Below, piece after piece: positions 12,401 through 24,400 of a stretch of 59,669 bases of DNA (its first letter is position 1; the number at the start of each line of letters is the position of its first letter). The stretch is from Candidatus Omnitrophota bacterium (GTDB lineage: Bacteria; Omnitrophota; Gorgyraeia; Aquiviventales; Aquiviventaceae). The DNA is taken from contig JAHFGV010000014.1 of NCBI GenBank assembly GCA_023247255.1, positions 1-59,669 on the forward strand, in the 5' to 3' direction. The notes under the pieces are model-generated. The model was given only the letters and a program-made list of their open reading frames with translations, had not been told where the DNA came from and did no database searches. Both the position numbers and the translations under genes were made by a program.

Positions 12401-15400
12401 TGGTGCGCATCCTTTTATCAACTTGTTCTGGTTTGCCGTGCCGGTTCTTTGGGGCACAGTGGCTGGGCTTGCGGATGGTCCGCCATTGCTGGTCGTCTTT
12501 GGCCTTCTGTTTTTGCATGGTTTACTCAATCTCTACGGTTTCGTGGGTAATCTTTTCCATTCCTTTTTCACCCTCAAGCGGATTCCTCTGTTTTTCTTTT
12601 CATCTTTTGTCTCGAGCCCCAAGCCCTCAGCCCTGAGCGTCCTTGCTCTTGCCCTGAGCCGCCCCTTCGTTTTTCCCATCCGGAGACTTCATCCTGTAGC
12701 AGACTCTGACTGGAGCCGAATCCTCTGGGCCATTCCTGCTGTTCGTAAGCTCTGCACCCGGCTGGGGGTTCAAATTTCAGAGCCTCCTGGTCAGCGTCTG
12801 AAAAGTGAACTCAGTGATGTCTCAGATGTCAAAAGTCAAGGGTTGACCCCGAGACCCAAGCCGATTGATGAGAATGAGAAGGACGAAACGGCGTCCAAAG
12901 GCGAGGATGTGCATGAAGGCAGGCCTCAGGGGTTTGTGGGAGCGACTGTGTTGGGGGCTGTGATTGATGAGGCCAAGAGAAAGTTGCAGGCATTTCGATC
13001 AGCCCTGCGTAAGGCCCTAGTGGATCAAGACGATCGCGCGGGCCATGATCTATTGGACAATTATGGCTTGCAAAGCTCAGGTCTTGAGGTCGAGGTAAGG
13101 TCGGATCAGATCATCGGGCTCTTTGACGTCCGGAAGCAACAGCCCGATGGGCGCGTGACGATGCATCATGTGAATTTCTCAGTCCCCGGCTATGGAGGAA
13201 AGCGCGTGCGTCTTCAATGTTGGAGAGATCCTCAGGATTTTCTGTGGATTCGCGCCAGTGATCCGTCACAAGTCGATTCACCCGTCATCGCGCAAGGATT
13301 CTATGATCCCCAAAAACAGAAGATGCTCTCTGGCAAAGAGCATCTCAGGGACTGGTTTCTTCGAGACGGACTGCCTTCTCTCCCTGAGCCTGTCTGGTTC
13401 TCTCGGTATGAGAAGGATAAGAGCCGGTACCTGGCTTTTAACGTGGGTGAGGCTCACGTCTACCTGCCTGGCCCTTTGACGATGACCGAGGGGAATTACC
13501 CTGGTCTTGTGGGTGATCCGCAGATGGATCGAATCCTTGGCCTGCCCATGATGGAAGAGGGGCGCAAGGTTATGTGCGGATTCCTTAGGCAAGGCCAGCG
13601 TCGGCCAGACGAGGCATTTGCCAAATGGATCTGGGATTCGAAGACGAAGCGGTTTATCAACCTCTCCTTCTTCGTTCCCGGAACCGGTCCATGGTTTAAG
13701 CAGGTGGTGGAAGGACGTTTGGTTGCTTCATCGTCGTACGCCGGGCGGTTTTCGTTGAGTGAGCGCGGTGAGGCCTGGCTTGAAGGCGAACTCGGCCTTA
13801 GGGTTCCTCTCAAGCGTTTATGGAAGGGTAGAACCAGAAGGCCAGATGAGGTTTTGCTTGTCAATGTCCCGGCGGATCCCGAGCAAATCCGAGTCTATGC
13901 GGTTCTTCCGGAAGATCCTCTGCACGATTCATGGAAGCCAGATAGACGGCGTTTCTACGCAGCCCGGTACTACGATCCACACACAGGTCACTTCGAGGAT
14001 GAAGCCGAAACCGTCAGACGGCGGTTGGCTGAGTGGGAAAAAGCGTCGGACCCTAGTAAGCCGCCGGCTCCGGTACTGACGACGCTACGTCGGGCACCTG
14101 ACGGTTCACGTCGAGCTCGAGTCTTCAATGCTCCGAAGCGGTATCACCAACGCAGCGCGTACCTCAAGGGACTTCAGGCTTCGGATCTCACTCGGCCAGC
14201 CTTGATTCGTTTCACCACACCCAATGGGTCATGGCGTGACTTTGAGGTCATTGGACTCGATCCCAACCTTCAGCCGATTTCCTTGCTTGCACGAGGCTAT
14301 CAATATCCTCACAAGCTTGAAATCATATGGAGTGACACGCCGCGCAGACGCCTGACTCCGCAAGAGCAACAGACCATCGCCCAAGAGATTGCTGGACCTA
14401 GCATTGATGCGACGCCGGCGTTTGAATCATCCACTCAAACTTCCCCACAAGGCTTTCGATTTTCCAGTTGGCTCTTGTCCCTGTTGCTCATCGGCCTGAC
14501 GCTGGGGCTGCCGCACTTGGGATGGACACAAACGACTTCAAGGGTCCAGAGCTTTGTGCAGGATCCGATGGGGTGGGTTGTGCTGGTGGTTTTGGTGGCC
14601 GTCTCGATTTGGCGGCTCATCCGCTGGCGTATGAGGGTTCATGAGCGCAATCGCCAACAGCGGCTGCAACGCGTTGATGCGATCGATCAACTGATCGAGG
14701 AACTGCAGCAGCCTTCCCGTTCATTCGCCTCCGATGAAAATCAGGATGGACGAATCAGAGGGGTTCCGACGGTTGAAGAAAGACGATCGGTTGTCACGAT
14801 CATCATTCACTCAGGAGAGAGGCTGACGCGAGCCTATAAAATCCTCAGCCTGCTTGCGATTCCTTTGATCGCGATAGAGATCGTAACGTTAGGACTCAGG
14901 TATCTCGCTCGCATGTCTGCACCCCTGTGGATCGACGTAGCCGTTGCCCTCTCTTCGGCAGCCCTGTTAGTGACACGGCGGATGACAACGCGCAGGCAAG
15001 AGCATCCCTTACAAGGATCAGGGCAAGACCTTCGAGGAGCCGAGGAACCCCGAAGTCGATGGTGGCAGCGACATTCTCTTTGGATGCTGACACTCGGTGC
15101 GCTGTTTTTATCAGGCGTATTCTTACCCTTAGCTTCGGCAGCTTCGGCCGTGCATCCCTTGGCCTTGCATCCAGCGCTTCAGATGCCAGAGGCCTTAAGC
15201 CTCCTAGGCAGTGGCGATGGTGGCAGCGGCATTGACGGCCTGTTTTTCTTAGCGGGACTGGTGGGTTTAAATGTCAAGCATCAGCAAGGGCGAGCCGCCG
15301 ATCCTTCGACGATCCCGCCAAAGAAGATGGGCCCGACCTTATTACCTTTGGATCCAGGGCTGCATGAGCAATTACAAAGAGCGATCGACCGCCAAGATCC

Positions 15401-18400
15401 CTACTCCTTGATGCAAATCAGTCAGGTGACAGGCATCAACCAACGGCCCATTTCTCGACTCATCGAAGAGATGAGGCAAGGCAAAGAACCGCAAGCGACG
15501 AGGAGGGTTCAGCGAAAGCTAAGAGTGGGTCTGCCGAAGCTCTTGTCAAATCCACCTTCAACTTCCAAAGGAAGGCGGTTCGTAGGCTCGCGTGGCAGGT
15601 ATCTGACCCAAGAGGAACGCGAGGCGCTCAAGAAGCAAGTTGATGATGCTCTTAAAGAAGGCCATTTCCTCAGCACGATTGCCCGTGAAAGTCGGCTCAC
15701 CGGGGAAACGCTAAGAAAAAGATTGATGAGCGGAGAGTCAAGGGTGAGTGAGGCTTTTGCCACGCGTCTTTTGGATGGTTTAAAGAGGCTTTTCCCTCAT
15801 CCGAACGATCGCATCCTTGAATACCTGCTTGCCCAGATGGAAGGTGGCCGAAGCCCGGAACAGACCGCAGCAATGATCAAGGATGTCGTCAGCTCACGCA
15901 CCATCCGTCGGATGATGGATGACATTCGCCAAGGCCGTCCTTGGTCGATCAAGCCAATCGTCCAGAGAAAGTTACTCGAAAGTCTGGACAAGGATGCACA
16001 ACCATCTCTTCAGGGCGGCGGTGTTACCCAGAGGATAAGAGCTTTCAAGCAAGTCATAACCTCGAGATCTCCTTCTGTAAAGAAGAGTCCATCGCTCTCA
16101 GGTGAGGCTTCTTCTCTATCGCGCTCTCGTAGTCTTGTGCGCAATATCGGGTTTTGGGGTCTGCTCATCGGTGGGATGAGTCTTATGAGCACTCTAGCAG
16201 TGGCTTCCAATAACTCGGCGACGTTCAGCGGCGCAGCCGATGGGTTCGGGGATTTGGTTCTTGGAGGACTCATTGGGCTAGGGGTGTGGGGTTTGCGTAG
16301 GCAGTTAAAGTCTGATGGCTGGGCAGTAGCGCTTCTTAAGAGAAGTAGAGCAATGACGCTAGGTCTGTGCGTTGGGCTGATTCTGTTGTTGCCATCCGTC
16401 GCTGAAGCTTTTATCCAACGCTCCAGTGAGGCAGGCCCGCTTGGGACCGTGATGCTTGGCATCTCCTTCATGGGATTTGCCCTGACACTGATGAGCACTC
16501 ATCCCGATCGTCGCGAAGCCCGCGCGGATGATCCCGAAGAAAATGGGCGAGGCGATGAGGAATCCGAAGCAGCTCTTGTGACGCAGGCACGCTCCCTCGC
16601 CGAGGAATACTACAGCGGCAGAACGTTCATCCGTTCTGATGGATCACCCGGCGAATCTTACTTCGCTCACGCAAAGCGAGTGGCCGAGCGCCTAGAGAGT
16701 TGGGGTGCTTCGCCCGAAGTCGTTGCAGCAGCATGGTTGCATCTTGTCGATCTATCCGACAATGGAAAACGATCTCTGAGGAAGCGTCTCGACAATTCGA
16801 AAGTTTTGGAATTGGCTGATCGCTTACGCGGCGTGCTGAATCTGCCCTATCAGCCGTTATTGGAAACAGGCGTGGTTAAGGGCAAGCGAACCATAAGCCG
16901 TTTCATGGGTTTGATCCTTCAAACTGCTGCTGACCCACAAGCCTTGCTTTTAGCCTTTGCGGATCAGATCGAAACCCTCGCCACAGCAACGCCTCAGGAG
17001 CGCGAATACGTTGCGATGGAAGCTCTGCATGTGTTCGCTCCTCTGGCTGAGTGGCTAGGCCGCGAAGACATCGGAGCATTACTCCGAACTGAAGCGCACC
17101 GCTACATTCGTCCGGGTGAATTGCTGGCGTTGGAAAAAGGCATTGCGTTAGTGACAGGCATCGTGGATGAAAATGATCTCTATGCAAAGACCGAGGCGGA
17201 GCTGATGGAGAAATTAGCCCAGGTTCGCGACCAGGCAGAGCAGCAGCTTTCTGAAAAGAGGCAGCGATTCATCGCGCATCTCAGGGATTATGGAGTTCGT
17301 GGCGAATTCAGTGTCAGGCAACGGGTGAAATCGGCCTACTCGGCACTTAAGAAAATCGAGCGCAGAGATATCCACTTGAGGCACGTCCCGGATCTTTTTG
17401 GAGTCATGATAGTGGTAGATGATCCCGAGGACTTGTATATCGCAGTCTCTGCAATGCAGCGGATATCTGAGAAGATGCCGGGTGTGATCCATACAGGCAC
17501 GGATCTCCAGGATCGCCATCGCAAGGATCGAGTCTTCCACTACCAGGGTTTCCACGTGGAATTGATCGATGAACAAAAACGTCCCTACTCTGTTCTGGTA
17601 ATGGACGCAGAGAATTATAGACGCTATGCCTACAGTCCTGAAGCGCGGCATTGGCAGCTGGTGGCCCGGCGAGAGAAGGAACTAAAGGAGCAACTTTTCG
17701 ATGATCTGCCTTTGTTGGTTCCAAGTGGTGATTTTAAGCAGGATGTCAGGCAAGCCTTAGAACTGCTGCAGCCTTGGACGTATGTGCTGGTGGTGAACGA
17801 GACGGAACGTGGGCGGGCGTACATTCCGGTGCGCCTGCCTGCGGGTGCTACAGTGATCGACGCCGTCGCAGAGGCCTCGGTGAATCGCTTTGACCAGAAC
17901 TACCCCGGTGCCTATGAGGCGGTCTTTGCGGTTCAGGAAGGTCAGATCCTTCCACGCCGAGAGCACCAGGGGCGTCTTCTGGGTAATTTGTCTTCGCTGC
18001 AGCCCGGTTCGATATTCCGTGTCCCCGCTAATCCCCGTAAGAAAAGCTCATTGACTTGGCCAGGGCTTGAGCAAATTCACCAACAAGCTCAGACAATCCG
18101 TGCGAGGCTCTTAGCTACTGCTATGGGGGTCAGCCTCCGGGAGCGGGAGATGCACATCCGGCAAGCCCGGAGAGACCTGATGCATGCGGGTTATGTCTAT
18201 GATCAGAATGCTTGTGAGCAATTCTTCTTAGCACCACTCGCGATTGCCTTAGGGTTTCGCCATGTGGACGAGCTGTATCTCGCGGTTGCCTTGAGAGTTC
18301 GCGACCCCAAAATAGGGATACCTATATCCTTGGAGGCTATCCATCAACAAGCCATCGTTGCAGGAGAGAGAGAAATCATAAAGGAGGGAATTTTACCGGG

Positions 18401-21400
18401 GCGATGGCAGGTGAGGATGGCGGAAGATCTTAAACGTCCTGAAGTGCTGCGCAAACTCGAAGCGCTGCTGGGGTCGCTTGAAATACCCCTCAAAGACGTC
18501 GATGGGCTCCTCGCTGCTGTGGGAAGCTACCAGATCAGCACCCAGGCGATTCAAGAACGGCTCTCTCCTGGGAAGACGCTGAAGATTCAACTAGGGCTGC
18601 AGATACCCTTGAGTGGCTCAATGAAGGATAAGACCCTATTGCATCTACGTGTCGGCGCTCAGCATGACCGCCCGGGAATCCTACGTGAGCTCACACGGGA
18701 TGTCAAGGATCATGGAGGAAACATCCGGTGGTTGAGAACCCTTCCGATTCAACAGAACGGCCAGTCAGAAGGTGCCGAGGTTGAGATGGTTGTTGAAGGA
18801 ATACTTGCTGAAGATGCACTCGCACGTCTGGAGAAAGTCTTAAAAGAGATTCCTGACATCAAACCTGCAACAGACTGGCAGGTACAGAACCGGCGTACCC
18901 TACGTTTGGAACGGAAAATTTTAGATGAGCCTGGTCAGTTGTACGCAATCCTGCAGGGACTGTGGGATCTGGATCACCGAATCAACCTATCGCATGTCAC
19001 GACGGAATCGCTCTTTGGTAAGAAACAGCGTGGTCGAGCCCATGTGCGCATGACGCTTCAGCTTCCTGATGAAATAGCTGCATCTGAAGTGGAAGCCGCT
19101 GTTGATCGGGCCATTAACCCTGTACGCTCTGCAACGCCCAGGGGCCAGACGCTCCCTACGTGGCTCTGGCCGCTGGTCCTTACGTTCTTCTCCCTGGGCC
19201 TGGCGACACGGGGATGGACGGCGAATGATGGGGCGACGTTCAGCGGCGCAGCGGATGGATTTGGTACTTTAGTCCTTGGAGGACTTCTCGGATTGAGCGT
19301 GTGGGGCTTGCGTAGGGGGCTGTGGTGGGCCGCTCAACGCTTTGCGAGCCAACTGAGGAATTGGCGGGGAGTGAAAGGGATGCCAGCGAATGAGGGAAGC
19401 GTGGTTACGTCTTTATTTCCCGAGACGATTGCTTCGGCGTCCGACTCAAAGGCCAGCACTAACAGTTCATCATCGTCCGGGTCCCGCAACACTGAAATCT
19501 TGTGGCGAGGGATGCAGAGAAAGGCTTTGGCTTGGATTACGTGGATCAATTCCGCAATAGCCAAAGCTGTTATAACCGTCCGAAACTTTGGACGATTCAG
19601 AACGAGGTCTAGCTCAGAAAGTAGCTTTGGGGAGAGGACTGGAGTGATGACTTCATCGAAGATGGTTGATGTCACAGCCCGGCAGGTGGAACTCCCCAGA
19701 AGTGAAGCCACGAATACGTTGAGGTCAACGACGGCGCGAACGGACCGCGTTGATCTCCCGTTGGGTTTCCCCCATCGTAAACGGGCGTCCTTTCCGGCGG
19801 CGATCGATCTCAAAGAGAAGCTGGTTCCATCGAGCTTTAAGCGTCTCACCCTCCAGTCGCCTAATCAGGCGCAGCTTTTCCTCCTCCGTCAATCGCTCCA
19901 CGATCTCTTCAGCCTGGTCCAACGTAACTTTAGTCATCTCTCACCTCATTGGTTTCGCTTACAGCCTAACACGCAGGTTTCCCTTCCATCAATGAATGTG
20001 GGACGGTTTCCTCATGCTTCACGCTGGCTCTGGCCGTTGACGCTTATCGTGGGTCTGTGTCTAGTGGTTGCTTTCGGAGCGGATGCGGCGTTGTTTGAAA
20101 ATGCGCTCGGGGTTCAGGGCTCAGGGCTCTGGGTTCTGGGCTTTGGGCAGTTGCCCCGAACCCCAGTCCTGAGCCGAATCGAAGGACTGAACCCCGATCC
20201 CGGAGCGCTTTTCGGTGAAACGCTCATGGGGATAGTTGGGCTGCTGTTTCTACTAGGCCTGCTGTTGTGGCAGAAGACCTCTAAGGAACAGCCCGCAGGT
20301 TCAGGGTCAGAGGTTGGCCCAGAAGCGGATGCCGGTGTCAAAATTCAAGAACTGACTCCCATTGCGCTCATGGGTAGTATCGCAACTTCTTCCAAGCCTG
20401 GTTCTACCCCAAACCATGCCGAGATTATTGAGCGATTGGCTGAAGGCGATTTCCCCAATCTTCTTGATGCCATCGATCGATTTAAGGAGATTCAATCGTC
20501 CGATGAGAAAAAACAGGCGCTGTTTCAAATCCTCAGAGCAGGGGCTGATGGAAGGATTGAGGAAAAAACATTACATGGCTTCCTGAGCCGTATCCCTGAG
20601 TTTCGTGAGTGGGTGATCCCGGATCGCTCCGCCACTGTCCTGTCCCCAGAAGAAGAACAACGGTCACAGGCTTTTGTTGACATTATCCATAACTTCAACG
20701 ATGAGGTGAATGGACGGTTTTCGAAAGAAGATCGATATCACTTATTTTTTGTGACAATCGAGAAAGGAATATTCTGGCCGTCGAGACCATGGGACTTCCT
20801 TCCTACGTTGAAAACCATTGGGCTCAGGGATGGGACTCGTTTCCTTGACGTGGGAAGTGGATTAGGCATAGCCACTATTCTGAAGGCAGCTTATGTCTTC
20901 CAAGACAATTCCAATGTTAGGTTTTTCGGAATCGAATTTAACCGAGTCTTATACCGCATGAGCCGGCTCTGGTCATGGGTGATTTCCAGGACGATGCCGG
21001 AAGCTCAGCGGAAGGCCTACAGAGAGCGTGTAAGGATCAAGCGGGGGGATTTCTTTGACGAAGACTTCAGTGTCTATGACGTGGTCTACTACTTTAATCG
21101 CGGCAGCAATGAACAGGGGCGTCTCATGGACAAGCTTGCGGCTGAGCTTCGGCCTGGAGCGAAGCTTTTGTTTTATTGTTCTGAGCCCGAGAGGATTGCG
21201 GCCCAGCATCCCCGGTTGCTGCTTGCCTTCGACGCCGAATATCTTCCTAAAACCCGCACGGCGATTCTGACAAAGCGGGCCGTTCCTCACGGAGGGTTTA
21301 GCGAAGGAAGGGATTTGGCTACCCGTGACGAACTAGAAAAGGCGCCTGACACTTCTGCCACTAATGGTCGAGAAGTAAGTGCCCGGGGGTCTATGATTAC

Positions 21401-24400
21401 AGCCGTGGTCTTTGGGACTCTTGCGATTGGACTCGCTGCTTGGAAGATTGATGTGGGAAATCTTTCCAACGTCTGGGCATGGGGGATTTTGGCAGCCGTG
21501 GCTGGCTTTTATTTCTTCCAAGGATGGGGGATGACTGCGCTCAGGTTGTGGGCTTGGCTCGTCAAGAAAGGAATCGTCCGCGCGCCGCCGAGGCATAAAC
21601 TGATCGCACCGCTTCGAACACTCCATGGCTCCGATGTACCCTTTCTTGGAGTCAAGGACGGCTGGCAATGGATCAACGCTTCTCTTCTTGAGAGCTTCAA
21701 GCGAATTCCCAAAATCGCCCAATGGAGTATTTACGCCTTAGTCATTGGGCCTTTGCGAGTCCTTCACGAACGTCCAGCCCATTTTACATTCCTGAATCGC
21801 CTGCCCCATTGGCTTAACGAAGGAGTCGCCTATCCCCTTGAGTTTCTCTTCGTCATCAGCGCAGCCATCGGCTATAGCCTCCTTGGCACTCCAGTCGCTG
21901 CGTTGATCGGTGGGCTACTTGGATTGTCGATTCAGGTGGGATTGAGTTGGCGTGGCGGGGTGGAAGAGCAGGGCATTTCGCGCATCAGTTCACCCGCTCG
22001 GCGCTTGGCTCGCCTTCATGAGTTTCTATCACTGGTGGCTGCTGCGAGCCTTGTTGCTTTTTCGACGTGGAGAATACTCGCCCGCCCGAGATGGTTTTCC
22101 CTTGGCACGTGGTTAGGCGCTGTTGACCATTTTTGGTTGAACGATTTCCTGACTGTGCCGACGATCACTGCTGTTATGTGGATAATCTTGCACTTGTGGG
22201 AGAAGTTCCATAGACAGTCCCAGAAATCTTCGATGGAAAAAACACGAGCACGCCACCGTGCCATGAAGGATTGGCTGATGATGTTCATCGGTTTGACGAT
22301 AGTCATCCAGGTTTGTTTTGAGCTTTCGAGTGCGGGACTAGGACCAGGTGCAAGTAGTATCTTCGATCCCTGCGACGTGGTCGCCATTTCGGTAGGTGGC
22401 ATTGTGTCATGGATCGGCGCTCTTTTCCTGCCGTTCCCTCACGTAAACCCAAACACCTCACAGCCGCCTCGTGTCAAGAAGGTTAGGAGGCACTTACTCT
22501 TGGGGCTGCTCGTTGGCGCGCTGAGTCTTTCCGCGAACTGGGGATGGACGGCGAATGACGCGGCGATGCTCAGCGGTGGAGCGGATTGGCTTTGGGGTTT
22601 TGGTCTTGCAGGAGTTTTCGGATTGAGCCTATGGGGCTTGCTTAGGGGGCTGCGGTGGGCTGCTCAACGCTTTGCAAGCCAAGCCAGAAATTGGCGTGGC
22701 GTGAGGATAGGAACATCGCTGATCCTCATCGGCCTGACGCTGGGGCTGCCGAGGTTAGGATGGGCGGGGCAGGGGACGTTGGGTGGTGACATAAGCCTTG
22801 GGTGGGGATTTTTGATTCTGGCTGGATGGATCAGTTACAAGGGGTGGTTAAAAGTCAAGCCAGGTTCTGTGGTGAAGGCCATCCAGAATAAGCTTCGCTC
22901 GATCCAGACAGCCCTTCTCAAGATCGACTCAGGACCCAGGGGGCGAGGTTTTTCGACGCTTCGAGACTGGCTCTGGATGTTTGTGGGGGTGCTGACGCTG
23001 CTTGTGGCTTTTGGATCTGAGGCAAGCGAAGGCGCTCTAGAGAGTGTAGGCATGAACACGGCTGTGGGCCGTTTAAGCAAAATGCTCATGAGCGTTTTCG
23101 CAGATCCAGGCGCGTTGTTTGCTTATGCCGCTGTATTTCTCAGCATTCTACTAACCACTTGGGCGTTGCATCGGTTTATTTATCGCCAGGCTCAGCGGAG
23201 GATGACAACAGCACAGGCATCTGGTAGTGCCGCAGCGATTGCACAACTTGAGGGCAAGGTAGAGATCCTGAAGAGGGACTTGAAATGGCTACGATTGGGG
23301 ATGAGGACGACTTTTTTTGTACTGTTTCCACTGATTCTATTTTTGTCATCGTGGATGGCAGGAACCGATGGGGTCACAGCAGTCCAGTATATCCAACGCC
23401 AGTTTCATGAGCTGCGAACACTCGTGGAATTATGGGTTGCCATGATGGCCATTGCGGGATTTGCGACTTTGGATCTTTTGATTCGAGCCGACTTGTCAGG
23501 TCTAGGTCGTATGCCGACTGCGGGTGAGCAACCCGGTGCAGATGAGGTAGGAGCGTTGGAAGGCTCAGGGGGTCTTCCTGGACGTTTGAAAGCGCAAGGT
23601 GATAAGACTCGCCAGGAACGCATAGAGGTTGTGGTGAATGCAGACGGTTCTTGGAGCGGTCCCTGGCGCTCTGTTTCCCAACGACTAAAGGAAATCCGTG
23701 AGAATATCAGGAATCCTTCCGAGCCCAAGCACCGTTTCCTACTCGATCTGGGCGATCTTTTTAAACTCTGTTTCCCTCCCATGGGACTATTCCTTGTTTC
23801 AATGGCAGTCTTCTTGGGCAGTACCGTGATTCCAGTCGCTTCGCCCTTGCTCTTCAACGTCCTTCAGGCTCGGCCTGATTGGTTGTGGGTTGGGTTCTTG
23901 TTGGGTATTCTCTCTGTGTCAGTCACCCATCTCTACTTGCCGTCCTTTCGTGCCCTGTTACGTCGAGTCTTTCAAGATCTGGCAATGGACTGGTTGCAAG
24001 TGTTTAGTCCAAGAAGCAGCAAGGCAAGGATCCCCGATCTCAGTCGTCGTCCCCTTACCGAAGCGTTTGTGATATTTGCTGGGCTCTTTGGAAGATTGTT
24101 TCCTGCACTGATAGGGGTTTTGTGGCTTCAAGCCCCTGTTTATTTGCCTGAGCCCTCATGGGTGGGACATATCTTATACGTTCCCGTCATCATGCTGAGT
24201 ATGGCGGCTGTGTTTGTGGTGTTTTACAGCATCGAACGGGATTTGTGGCGAGAGCTGGTGTATTCTCTGTTCGTATCGGAATCATCTAGGGATATGCCGG
24301 ATGGAGTAAGGCTCCGTCAGTCTTTGATCGCTATGACATGGCGGCAGCGAATGGTCTTCATGGGGATAACGACAAATCTATTAGGGCTGCTAGGTGCTGG

